Below are positions 1 to 7,361 of a stretch of 22,281 nt of DNA, in pieces. The first letter of the stretch is position 1; each line of letters opens with the position of its first letter. Both the position numbers and the translations under genes were made by a program. Source of the DNA: Elusimicrobiota bacterium (GTDB taxonomy: Bacteria > CAYTYR01 > UBA6262); the NCBI GenBank assembly GCA_003153935.1, contig PMCA01000005.1, forward strand, positions 60,927 to 83,207, given 5' to 3'. Below the pieces are notes generated by a model. That model saw nothing but the letters and a program-made list of their open reading frames with translations, was not told the DNA's origin and did no database searches.

Positions 1-1267
1 TGTAGTCGGTCTGGTAGAAGCGGCCGTTCGCAAGCAGCGCGCCGTCCAAGCCGCCGCTCCGGGCCTGGTTGAGCAGGTCACCCATCATCAGCGCCAGCGG
101 GCCGTAGCTCCCGGACGCGACGACCGGGGCGCCCGCGGAGAAGGAGACTGTCCCGAGCGCCTTGGCGTAGTTCTTCGTCCAGCGCTGGCGTTGCGCTGTG
201 GAGGCTGATCGATAGTCGGCCAGCGCCGCCGCCAGCGCCGGGTCGCTCTTGCCCGGAATGCCAAGCGGGCGCAACACGAAATCCCGAGCGCTGTCGATCG
301 GAATACGCACGCCTGCCAGGCGCGCGAGCGAAAAGGAATCGATCACGTTCTGCCCGGTGCCCGGTGTGTGGGTGTAGGGCGGTCCGTAGGTAGCGGAGTC
401 ACTCGTCCCCGCGAGCTCGGAGGTCGCCGTGGCGAGGAAGTCCGCCGGGGCGGCGTTGGCCCAACGGGCGATGGTCACCGGCTTTTCGTCCGGCGAGGAG
501 AAGACCGCCGCGAAGACCACCGCAAGCAGCAGGATCACGCCGACGGCGGCCACCAATTCCTTGATCAAGTCGTAGCGCCGCTTCGCTCCTTTCCACTCGA
601 GCGCCGGATCGGGTGCGCTCGGGAAGTCCGGGTCATCCTTCGCCGCTGCATTCGGCGTGCGGGCCGGAAGCGGCGGGACGACACCGCGCAGGCGCACGAG
701 CAGAACGTGAACGACGACGAAACTGGTCAGCACGAGCGGCAGCAGCACGATGTGCCAGACGAGCATCTGACCGGTGTTGAGGACGTTGAAGACGGCGCCG
801 ATCCCAGAGGCGTTGAGCCCGTCCTTGGCTTGCGTGCTTATCCACTGGGAGTCGAAGTTCTGCTGCGAGAGGTAGCCGGTGAAGGCGGTGGCGATCGCGA
901 TCAGAAAGCAGATTGCGCCGATCATCCAGGTCAGCGCGCGGCGCCCTCGCCAAGCGGCCATGCTGAACTTGGCCCAGAGGTGAATGGCCATGAAGAAGAA
1001 GAAGGACTCCGCCGACCAGAGGTGGAGGCTGTTGACGAAGCGCCCGATGCCGGAGACATGCCACCAGGTCGGGCCGAAGATCACCAGTACCACCCCCGAG
1101 CCGACCACTACGACCAGCGAAGCGATGGTCAAGACGCCGAACACGTAGACCCAAGACGAGACATAGATGGGCTGGTGCTCGGCCAGCAGCTTCTCGGGCG
1201 GAAGTGCGCGCACGGCGCGTTCGCGAAGGCGTCCTGTCCAGGTAGTTGGCGCCTCGGACGCGCTCAT
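1..1267 (-). CDS. Cytochrome b (b6-type) of a bc-type quinol oxidoreductase, partial
   Basis: The frame is open from an ATG at 1267-1265 to the left edge, giving 422 residues without a stop, so the C-terminus lies outside. Residues 40-65 form a first membrane helix. Helix B carries His82 and His96 (14 apart) and helix D carries His172 and His187 (15 apart), which is the haem-ligand spacing of b6-type cytochromes. Another helix lies near 237-256. After it comes a long soluble-looking part with a YGPPY motif near 294, not the usual helices of the Qo half. By family it should bind two b haems in the membrane and oxidise quinol. Its start overlaps the stop of the upstream small gene as ATGA. Third positions are almost all G or C, unlike everything to the right of about 1,970. 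Family is confident; the organism is inferred to be actinobacteria-like. Confidence 0.85.
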   Translation of the reverse strand, partial: MSASEAPTTWTGRLRERAVRALPPEKLLAEHQPIYVSSWVYVFGVLTIASLVVVVGSGVVLVIFGPTWWHVSGIGRFVNSLHLWSAESFFFFMAIHLWAKFSMAAWRGRRALTWMIGAICFLIAIATAFTGYLSQQNFDSQWISTQAKDGLNASGIGAVFNVLNTGQMLVWHIVLLPLVLTSFVVVHVLLVRLRGVVPPLPARTPNAAAKDDPDFPSAPDPALEWKGAKRRYDLIKELVAAVGVILLLAVVFAAVFSSPDEKPVTIARWANAAPADFLATATSELAGTSDSATYGPPYTHTPGTGQNVIDSFSLARLAGVRIPIDSARDFVLRPLGIPGKSDPALAAALADYRSASTAQRQRWTKNYAKALGTVSFSAGAPVVASGSYGPLALMMGDLLNQARSGGLDGALLANGRFYQTDY

Positions 1268-1518
1268 TGTTTGTCGCGCTCGCGTGGGAAGGGCAAAGCA
1301 ATCGCAAGTGCAAAGACGACGACCATGAGCACGATCACGATGAGGTTGGCGACCGAGATCTGCAGTCCGCCGAGGTGGATGTAGTGCGGTTTTCCGCCCA
1401 GGATCGAGGCGACCGCGACGATTCCGAGAAGCCTGTTCGCGGGCCGCCTCGGCAGCGAAATCAGGGCGCGGTCTACTCGGCCTGATGCCCGGCCTGGTAG
1501 TTCACGCTTACCGATCAT
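1264..1518 (-). CDS. Small membrane protein upstream of cytochrome b
   Basis: This 84-residue product has a basic N-terminal half and one strongly hydrophobic helix near the C-terminus (about residues 55-78), followed by a charged tail ending RERDKQ. I chose the ATG at 1518 because a GGAG lies about nine bases upstream; the frame stays open further upstream, to an ATG at 1641, but that part looks like low-complexity GC-rich filler. Its TGA overlaps the cytochrome b ATG, so the two are probably co-translated and it may be a small partner of the quinol oxidoreductase. I do not recognise a family. Codon use matches the neighbouring cytochrome b. Confidence 0.55.
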   Translation of the reverse strand: MIGKRELPGRASGRVDRALISLPRRPANRLLGIVAVASILGGKPHYIHLGGLQISVANLIVIVLMVVVFALAIALPFPRERDKQ

Positions 1519-1728
1519 CTGCGGCGCTCCGAGAGCCCCTCCATCTCGTTTGGAGCGTACCACCTCCCCGTTGCGCGAACCGGGCGTCTTGAGTCCGATC
1601 GAGATTTGCCTCGGGCCGCCGCCGAGCGAGAGCGCGAGCAAGCTTTTGTTTCACTCCGGGTCTGGCAGCGGTCTCGCGGCGGCCGCTCGATCGCAAGGCG
1701 CCGGCGAGGCATGTGCTACCTTCGCTGC
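1519..1728. promoter_or_regulatory. Divergent intergenic region between the cytochrome b operon and thrC
   Basis: These 210 bases separate two diverging genes, so promoters for both directions are expected here. A TACCTT at 1716-1721 just before the thrC ATG could be a -10 element of a leaderless transcript, as is common in actinobacteria, but one hexamer in GC-rich sequence is weak evidence. No hairpin or repeat stands out. Confidence 0.3.
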
Positions 1729-2823
1729 ATGTCCGAGGCGCCAGTGCATCAGCCCGCTGTGAGAGCGGGATGGAGGGGTGTTATCGAGGAGTACCGGCGC
1801 TTCCTGCCCGTCTCCGAGCAGACGCCTGTCGTGACCATGCTCGAGGGCGGCACGCCTCTGATCGAAGCCCCGCGGCTCTCCGAGCGCGTCGGCGCCAAGG
1901 TCTGGCTCAAGTTCGAGGGGCTCAACCCGACCTGCTCCTTCAAGGATCGCGGCATGACCATGGCCATTTCCAAGGCAGTGGAAGAGGGCAGCAAAGCGGT
2001 TATTTGCGCCTCTACCGGTAATACTTCCGCGTCAGCGGCGGCTTATTCGGCGCGCGCCGGTATCAAGTGCGTGGTCCTGATACCGGAGGGAGCGATTGCG
2101 CTCGGTAAACTTTCCCAAGCGATGATCCACGGGGCGCAGGTCCTGCAGATCAAGGGTAATTTCGACGACGCGTTGGAGCTGGTGAAGGAGATCAGCGGCA
2201 AATATCCGATAACCCTGGTTAATTCGCTTAATCCCTATCGCATCGAAGGGCAGAAATCCGGCGCCTTTGAGATCGTTGATGCCCTGGGTGAAGCTCCAGA
2301 TTACCAGTTCATGCCGGTCGGCAACGCCGGCAACATCACCGCTTACTGGAAGGGTTATAAGGAATATAATGAAAAAGGTAAAGCTAAAACCCGCCCGAAA
2401 ATGATGGGCTTCCAGGCCGAGGGCTCGGCGCCGATCGTGCTGGGGCATCCGGTCAAGGATCCAAAGACTTTAGCTACCGCCATTAAGATCGGCAACCCGG
2501 CGTCCTGGAAACAGGCGGAAGCCGCCCGAGATGAATCCGGTGGCGTTATCGATATGGTTTCCGATGATGAAATTGTGGTCGCCTATAAGATGCTGGCTAA
2601 AATGGAAGGCGTTTTTTGTGAGCCGGCCAGCGCCGCGGGCGTAGCCGGGCTGAAGAAATATATTGAAAAAGGTTATTTCGCTAATCAAAGTTCGGTGCCC
2701 AAGGTAGTATGCATACTCACAGGGCATGGTCTAAAGGACCCGGACAGAGCTATCAAGGTGGCTATCCAGCCAAAAGTGGTGGAAGCGAAAATAGACTTAA
2801 TTAAAAAAGAAATTGGTTTGTAA
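1729..2823 (+). CDS. thrC: Threonine synthase, apparently a composite of two genomes
   Basis: The product (364 residues from the ATG at 1729) is a fold-type II PLP enzyme that converts O-phosphohomoserine to threonine. The PLP lysine is Lys72 in an SFKDRGM motif, followed by the ASTGNTSASAAAY stretch, a glycine-rich phosphate-binding VGNAGN and a C-terminal LTGHGLKDP. The reading frame is intact and length is normal. Codon use changes sharply inside the gene: codons before about 1,965 are almost all G/C-ending, while those after it include ATT, GCA, AAT, ATA and TTA like the downstream genes. The ATG at 1711 is an alternative start, and GTG 1759 would also suit the family. The neighbours apgM and lysC belong to the same aspartate-family pathway. 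Function is secure; whether the gene exists in this form in any cell is doubtful. Confidence 0.9.
   Translation: MSEAPVHQPAVRAGWRGVIEEYRRFLPVSEQTPVVTMLEGGTPLIEAPRLSERVGAKVWLKFEGLNPTCSFKDRGMTMAISKAVEEGSKAVICASTGNTSASAAAYSARAGIKCVVLIPEGAIALGKLSQAMIHGAQVLQIKGNFDDALELVKEISGKYPITLVNSLNPYRIEGQKSGAFEIVDALGEAPDYQFMPVGNAGNITAYWKGYKEYNEKGKAKTRPKMMGFQAEGSAPIVLGHPVKDPKTLATAIKIGNPASWKQAEAARDESGGVIDMVSDDEIVVAYKMLAKMEGVFCEPASAAGVAGLKKYIEKGYFANQSSVPKVVCILTGHGLKDPDRAIKVAIQPKVVEAKIDLIKKEIGL
1935..1985. other. Composition switch point inside thrC
   Basis: Upstream of here codons run CTC AAC CCG ACC TGC TCC; downstream they run ATT TCC AAG GCA GTG GAA, then AGC AAA GCG GTT ATT. The switch coincides with the most conserved DNA of the gene (PLP-lysine motif, AAG at 1942-1944). 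It marks either an assembly join between two organisms or a homologous recombination point. Confidence 0.6.
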
Positions 2824-2850
2824 AATTATAACTGGAATAACGGGGATAAT

Positions 2851-3573
2851 ATGAAAGAAGTCGCACTTCCTGAAAAACTAAAGAAAAGCCTTGGAGAATT
2901 TGTAACAGGTATAAAAGAAATTTACTCCTCGGAACTGATTTCCGTGATCATTTACGGCAGCGCTGCCAGCGGAGAATTTATTGCCAAGCGCTCCAATGTA
3001 AACCTGCTGGTGGTATTGGCCAATACTGATATTGCCACTTTGCAAAAGGCCACCGGGTTGATCAGAAAATGCAAACGATGCGTGCCATTATTCTTGACGG
3101 AGAAATATATTACTTCTTCTCTGGATGTTTTCCCGGTCGAGTTCCTGGATATGCAGGAAAATCACGTAACGCTGGATGGCAGGGATATATTAAAGGATCT
3201 TAAGATTGAACTTAATAATTTAAGATTTCAATGCGAGCAAGAGCTCAAAGCCAAGCTGATCCATTTAAAGCAGATATATCTTAATTCAAATAAGGATAAA
3301 GCTGCTTTGCGGGAGGCGCTGTTTAAATACTTTACCTCGGTAACGCATATCAGCAGAAATCTTTTACGCTTAAAGAACCGAATGCCCACAGGTAAAAAAG
3401 AGGATATTTTTAAAGGATTAGCCGAGGATTTCAAGATCGATCCCGCTCTTTGGGAAAAAATATGGCTGGCCATGAATAATAAAATAACGGTAAATAATCA
3501 AGATATAGAGCAGATATATGGCGGTTTTGTAAAAGACCTGGAAAAAATAGTGGGCATTGTAGATGAAATGTAA
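2851..3573 (+). CDS. Nucleotidyltransferase-fold protein with degenerate active site
   Basis: Residues 33-56 show the start of a pol-beta-type nucleotidyltransferase fold: the Gly36-Ser37 pair in a YGSAASGEF segment, then SNVNLLVVL where active family members have an SDxD metal-binding pair. Both acidic positions are Asn here (Asn49 and Asn51, codons AAT and AAC), so metal-dependent catalysis is doubtful. The C-terminal half (about 110-240) is mostly helical and charged, resembling the substrate-binding part of small nucleotidyltransferase-like proteins. The last codons overlap the start of the TPM-domain gene by 11 bases, so the two are probably translated together. A GGGGAT sequence shortly before the ATG is the likely ribosome-binding site. 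The substrate, if any, cannot be told from sequence; a binding or scaffold role is an inference. Confidence 0.75.
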   Translation: MKEVALPEKLKKSLGEFVTGIKEIYSSELISVIIYGSAASGEFIAKRSNVNLLVVLANTDIATLQKATGLIRKCKRCVPLFLTEKYITSSLDVFPVEFLDMQENHVTLDGRDILKDLKIELNNLRFQCEQELKAKLIHLKQIYLNSNKDKAALREALFKYFTSVTHISRNLLRLKNRMPTGKKEDIFKGLAEDFKIDPALWEKIWLAMNNKITVNNQDIEQIYGGFVKDLEKIVGIVDEM

Positions 3574-4312
3574 AGCCATACTGCGGATCTTCTTTCTTTT
3601 GCTATTTCTCCTGGCGGGGAATACTGCCTCTGCCCTGGAAATACCCAAGCCGGAAGGATGGGTAAACGATTTCGCCGGAGTAATTACGCCGGAATACAAG
3701 GAGAAGCTGAATTCTTTAATAACTGAATTGGAGCAAAAAACAAGTTCGGAGATCGCGGTTGTAACGATTAATTCGATAGCACCTTATGATGAAAAAGAAT
3801 ACTGCAGGATGCTCTTTGATAACTGGAAACCTGGTAAAAAAGGCAAAGACAACGGGGTGCTGGTCCTTGTAGCCATACAAGAAAGACGCTGGCGTATCGA
3901 AACCGGTTATGGAGTAGAGGGAGTTTTGCCGGATGGCCTTTGCGGGGAAATTGGCCGCAACTATATGGTGCCAAGTTTTAAAAATGGGGGTTATGGAGAG
4001 GGATTATATAACGGCGTTGCGGCGATAGCCAAGGTGCTCGGAGGAGAACCTTTAAATAATGTAGAAAAAAAACGGAACAAATCCAATGAATTCATGGATA
4101 ATATTGACACATGTTTATACATTCTATTTATCTTAGCGATCTGCATTATACAGTTAGTTTATAACCTAAGACATAAAGGACACGGTAGTGGCGGTTTCTG
4201 GGGTGATAGTGGAGGGTTTTTCGGCGGTGGCGGCGGATTCTCCGGCGGAGGTGGTTTTGGCGGTTTCGGTGGTGGCGGGGGAGGCGGCGGCGGCGGTGGC
4301 GGCGGATTCTAA
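3563..4312 (+). CDS. TPM-domain (YgcG family) exported membrane-anchored protein
   Basis: A signal peptide covers residues 1-24 (hydrophobic core 9-18, likely cut after ASA). A TPM domain follows (about 30-155), recognisable by VNDFAGVI, SSEIAVVTI, a KGKDNGVLVLVA stretch and RIETGYGVEG near 112-125. One membrane helix lies at about 183-203. The tail from about 207 to 249 is nearly all Gly with Phe, typical of this family. TPM proteins include thylakoid phosphatase-like and photosystem-II-repair members; in bacteria the role is unclear but they recur beside LemA. Here the gene overlaps the nucleotidyltransferase-like gene upstream and lemA begins 24 bases downstream. Inferred location is the cell envelope, with the TPM domain outside the cytoplasm. 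Confidence 0.88.
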   Translation: MKCKAILRIFFLLLFLLAGNTASALEIPKPEGWVNDFAGVITPEYKEKLNSLITELEQKTSSEIAVVTINSIAPYDEKEYCRMLFDNWKPGKKGKDNGVLVLVAIQERRWRIETGYGVEGVLPDGLCGEIGRNYMVPSFKNGGYGEGLYNGVAAIAKVLGGEPLNNVEKKRNKSNEFMDNIDTCLYILFILAICIIQLVYNLRHKGHGSGGFWGDSGGFFGGGGGFSGGGGFGGFGGGGGGGGGGGGGF

Positions 4313-4336
4313 AGTTATAGTTGAGGAGATAATAAA

Positions 4337-4894
4337 ATGAAAAAGTTCTTAATCGGATTAGTTATAGTTCTGGCGGTAATGGTGATCGGCTATATTTCCA
4401 TTTATAACGGTATTGTTTCAAAACATGAGACTATTACGGCTAAATGGGCCCAGGTGGAAAATCAGCTCCAAAGGCGCAACGATTTGATCCCAAACCTGGT
4501 GAATACGGTGAAGGGTTACGCTGCTCATGAAAAGACTCTATTGGTGGATATAACCAACGCCCGCTCGCAATGGGGTAAGGCTACGACCACCGAAGATAAG
4601 ATCAAGGCTGCCGGGGCGGAAGATGCCGCTCTGTCGAGATTGCTCCTGGTGGTAGAAAACTATCCGAACCTGAAAGCGGACCAGTCCTTTCTAAAACTAA
4701 TGGATGAGTTAGCTGGGACCGAGAATCGGATTGCCGTAGAAAGAATGCGTTACAATGAAGCAGTACAGGATTACAATATTTCAGTCAAGAAATTTCCAGG
4801 TAACATAATCGCCGGTATGGCAGGCTTTAAGCCGGCCACTGAATATTTTAAAGCGGAAGAAAAAGCCAAAACGGTTCCGGAAGTGAAGTTCTAA
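4337..4894 (+). CDS. lemA: LemA family protein
   Basis: This 185-residue protein has an N-terminal membrane helix (about 4-25) and then the long helical LemA domain. The recognisable core is the NQLQRRNDLIPNLVNTVKGYA stretch at about 46-66 and the TENRIAVERMRYNEAVQDYN stretch at about 131-150. The C-terminus ends in a conserved-looking FKAEEKAKTVPEVKF segment. LemA proteins are membrane-anchored helical-bundle proteins of unsettled function, very often encoded next to TPM-domain genes as here. A GAGGAG precedes the ATG. The pair probably acts together at the envelope. Confidence 0.92.
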   Translation: MKKFLIGLVIVLAVMVIGYISIYNGIVSKHETITAKWAQVENQLQRRNDLIPNLVNTVKGYAAHEKTLLVDITNARSQWGKATTTEDKIKAAGAEDAALSRLLLVVENYPNLKADQSFLKLMDELAGTENRIAVERMRYNEAVQDYNISVKKFPGNIIAGMAGFKPATEYFKAEEKAKTVPEVKF

Positions 4895-4909
4895 CAAAAG
4901 AAGGTCATT

Positions 4910-6109
4910 ATGAAATACGCGATATTAATTGGCGATGGCATGGCGGATTATCCGATTCCGGAGTTGGGTTTCAAATCCATCCTGGAAAAAGCTAATACCG
5001 CCAACATGGACGCGATGGTAAAGGCCGGACAGGAAGGGCTAGTCAAGAATATTCCCGACAACCTGCCTGCGGGCAGCGATGTCGCGGCTTTATCTTTACT
5101 TGGCTATGATCCGGCTAAATTTTATACCGGACGCGGCCCGCTGGAAGCGGCTAACATGGGCGTGGACCTGCAGGATGATGAAACCGCGTTCCGCTGTAAT
5201 ACCGTCACCGTTGACAAGGCGGTCATGACCGATTACAGCGCCGGCCACATCAGCACCGAAGACGCGAAAATATTGATCGAATATATGCAGTCCAAGCTGG
5301 GGACGGATAAAGTCCATTTTTACCCTGGCATGAGTTACCGGCATTTAACCGTTATCAAGGGGGATTACGCGGCGTTGAAGACCACCCCGCCTCACGATAT
5401 CAGCGGCCAGAAGATCGAACCATATTTACCAACCGGACCGGGACAGGAGCTGGTCAGGGGCCTGATGTTTGACTCGGTCCCATTGTTGGAAACTCACCTG
5501 GTCAACCAGCGGCGTATCGACAAGAATAAACGTCCCTGTAATATGATCTGGCTGTGGGGACAGGGCAAGAAACCGCAACTGGCTTCTTTTAAGGAAAAAT
5601 TCGGGTTGACCGGATCGATCATCTCCGCCGTGAACCTGATCAAGGGATTGGGCCGGTATGCCGGGCTTAATGTTATAGAAGTGCCGGGCGCCACCGGTTA
5701 CATTGATACCAATTATCGCGGTAAAGCGGAATACGCCCTGCGGTCACTGGAGAAGAATGATTTTGTCTTTGTGCACGTGGAAGCTCCGGATGAAGCCGGG
5801 CATAACGGCGATGTTCAGATGAAAATTAAAGCGGTGGAGGATTTCGACCATGAAGTAGTGGGCCGCGTATATGAGGGTATCAAGAAATTCGGGGATTACC
5901 GTATTATCGTCCTGCCGGATCATCCCACCCCGGTATCGTTGAAGACCCATACTCGGGACGCGGTGCCTTTCGTAGTCGCTGGCTCGGATATTCCCGCCAG
6001 CGGATTACTCAGGTTCGATGAATTGACCGTGAAGAAGACCAAAAATATATATGACCAGGGCTTTAAGCTGATAGAAAAATTCTTAAGCAAAGATAAGTTC
6101 GACATATAG
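4910..6109 (+). CDS. apgM: Cofactor-independent phosphoglycerate mutase family; possible homoserine kinase
   Basis: The 399-residue product belongs to the archaeal-type, alkaline-phosphatase-superfamily phosphoglycerate mutases. Metal-binding and catalytic segments are visible: GDGMADYP at residues 8-15, GSDVAALSLLGYDP at 55-68 with the likely nucleophile serine, HVEAPDEAGHNGD near 290, and LPDHPTP near 340. By family it interconverts 2- and 3-phosphoglycerate. Its place between thrC and lysC matters: members in this setting have been modelled (TIGR02535) as a proposed homoserine kinase, which would supply the substrate of ThrC. No classical thrB is present in the window. The start ATG has a GAAGG upstream. 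Family assignment is firm; which reaction it performs is open. Confidence 0.9.
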   Translation: MKYAILIGDGMADYPIPELGFKSILEKANTANMDAMVKAGQEGLVKNIPDNLPAGSDVAALSLLGYDPAKFYTGRGPLEAANMGVDLQDDETAFRCNTVTVDKAVMTDYSAGHISTEDAKILIEYMQSKLGTDKVHFYPGMSYRHLTVIKGDYAALKTTPPHDISGQKIEPYLPTGPGQELVRGLMFDSVPLLETHLVNQRRIDKNKRPCNMIWLWGQGKKPQLASFKEKFGLTGSIISAVNLIKGLGRYAGLNVIEVPGATGYIDTNYRGKAEYALRSLEKNDFVFVHVEAPDEAGHNGDVQMKIKAVEDFDHEVVGRVYEGIKKFGDYRIIVLPDHPTPVSLKTHTRDAVPFVVAGSDIPASGLLRFDELTVKKTKNIYDQGFKLIEKFLSKDKFDI

Positions 6110-6121
6110 GGGGTGTTTGAC

Positions 6122-7342
6122 GTGGGCTTAGTGGTGATGAAGTTCGGCGGCTCCAGCGTGGCTAATGCGGAAAAAATAAAAAATGTGGCCAGGCGGGTGA
6201 TCCAGACCAGGGATAAAGGCAATAGAGTGGTGGTAGTGGTTTCTGCGCCCGGCGACACTACCGATGATCTGATCACTATGGCCGAGGGCATTACCCCGGA
6301 GCCGGATCCCCGGGAGATGGATATGCTATTGGCTACCGGTGAGCAGATCTCCATCGCCCTGCTGGGGATGGCGATCAAGGATAAGGGCTGCAAGGCGATA
6401 TCCCTGACTGGCGCCCAGGTGGGTATCCTGACCGATAATACCCATTCCAACGCCAAGGTCAAACATATACCGACCGATAAAATTAGGAAAGAATTAAAAA
6501 GAGGCAATATAGTAATTGTGGCCGGATTCCAGGGCGTAACCGAAAATGAGGATATCACTACCCTGGGACGCGGCGGGTCAGATTTGACCGCGGTGGCACT
6601 GGCCTCGGTGCTCAAGGCCGATGTCTGCGAGATCTTTACCGATGTCATGGGGGTCTATACCACCGACCCACGCGTGGTGCCGGAAGCCAGGAAGCTGGAT
6701 ACCATATCTTACGACGAGATGCTGGAGATGGCCGGGCTGGGCGCACAGGTCATGCAAGCCCGTTCCATAGAAGTAGCCAAGAAATTTAATATCGATATTC
6801 ATGTCCGTTCCACTTTTTCCGAAGCGGAGGGAACGTTCATAACCAGGGAGGTTCAGAAAATGGAAGATGTAGTAGTCAGGGGTATTGCCAGCGATAAAAA
6901 CCAGGCCAAGATCTCGATCATCGACCTGCCGGATAAGCCCGGTGAAGCGGCGCGTATGTTCAAGGACCTGGCGGACAAGCATATTAACGTGGACATGATC
7001 ATCCAGTCCAGCGCTTCCGACGGCCGTAACGATATTTCTTTTACTGTCGGGCATAAGGACCTCTCTAAGACCCTGGAAGTGATGGAACGGATCCGGCGGG
7101 AGCTGGGTGCCAAGGATGTTATTCATGATAGCAACGTGGCCAAGGTCTCCATCGTCGGGGTCGGCATGCGTTCGCATGTCGGGGTAGCGGCCAAGATGTT
7201 CAGCGCCCTGGCGCGGGAAGGTATTAACATCGAGATGATCTCCACCAGTGAAATAAAGATATCCTGCGTGATCAAGAACACCCAGGTGGATAAAGCCGTG
7301 AAAGCGATACACCGGGTTTTTAACCTGGATAAGAAAAAGTAA
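6122..7342 (+). CDS. lysC: Aspartate kinase with C-terminal ACT domains
   Basis: I place the start at GTG 6122, because an AGGGGG lies at 6108-6113, eight bases upstream, and the protein then begins [12 protein letters not shown] as in the family; a GTG at 6113 would overlap the ribosome-binding site. The 406-residue enzyme phosphorylates aspartate with ATP, the first step toward lysine, threonine, methionine and diaminopimelate. Residues 5-12 carry the KFGGSS motif, GRGGSDLTA lies near 147, and [13 protein letters not shown] lies near 174. Two ACT domains fill about residues 262-400, so feedback inhibition by an aspartate-family amino acid (lysine and/or threonine) is expected. The gene starts 12 bases after apgM ends, indicating one operon. 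Confidence 0.95.
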   Translation: MGLVVMKFGGSSVANAEKIKNVARRVIQTRDKGNRVVVVVSAPGDTTDDLITMAEGITPEPDPREMDMLLATGEQISIALLGMAIKDKGCKAISLTGAQVGILTDNTHSNAKVKHIPTDKIRKELKRGNIVIVAGFQGVTENEDITTLGRGGSDLTAVALASVLKADVCEIFTDVMGVYTTDPRVVPEARKLDTISYDEMLEMAGLGAQVMQARSIEVAKKFNIDIHVRSTFSEAEGTFITREVQKMEDVVVRGIASDKNQAKISIIDLPDKPGEAARMFKDLADKHINVDMIIQSSASDGRNDISFTVGHKDLSKTLEVMERIRRELGAKDVIHDSNVAKVSIVGVGMRSHVGVAAKMFSALAREGINIEMISTSEIKISCVIKNTQVDKAVKAIHRVFNLDKKK

Positions 7343-7361
7343 AAAATTTAAGGACAGGGAT

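Noticed and set aside
633-1313. Minus-strand frame of 226 codons over the same region
   Set aside because: It is a shifted frame of the cytochrome b gene; the frame starting at 1267 contains the four haem-ligand histidines and membrane helices, this one only Arg/Leu-rich noise.
368-1384. Long plus-strand open frame of 338 codons
   Set aside because: It is antisense to the cytochrome b gene, its translation is rich in Arg, Gly, Asp and Glu without any recognisable fold, and long empty frames are expected opposite GC-rich genes.
4186-4311. GGC/GGT-rich stretch looking like a simple sequence repeat
   Set aside because: It encodes the Gly-rich tail that is normal for TPM/YgcG proteins, so it is explained as coding low complexity and not an independent repeat element.
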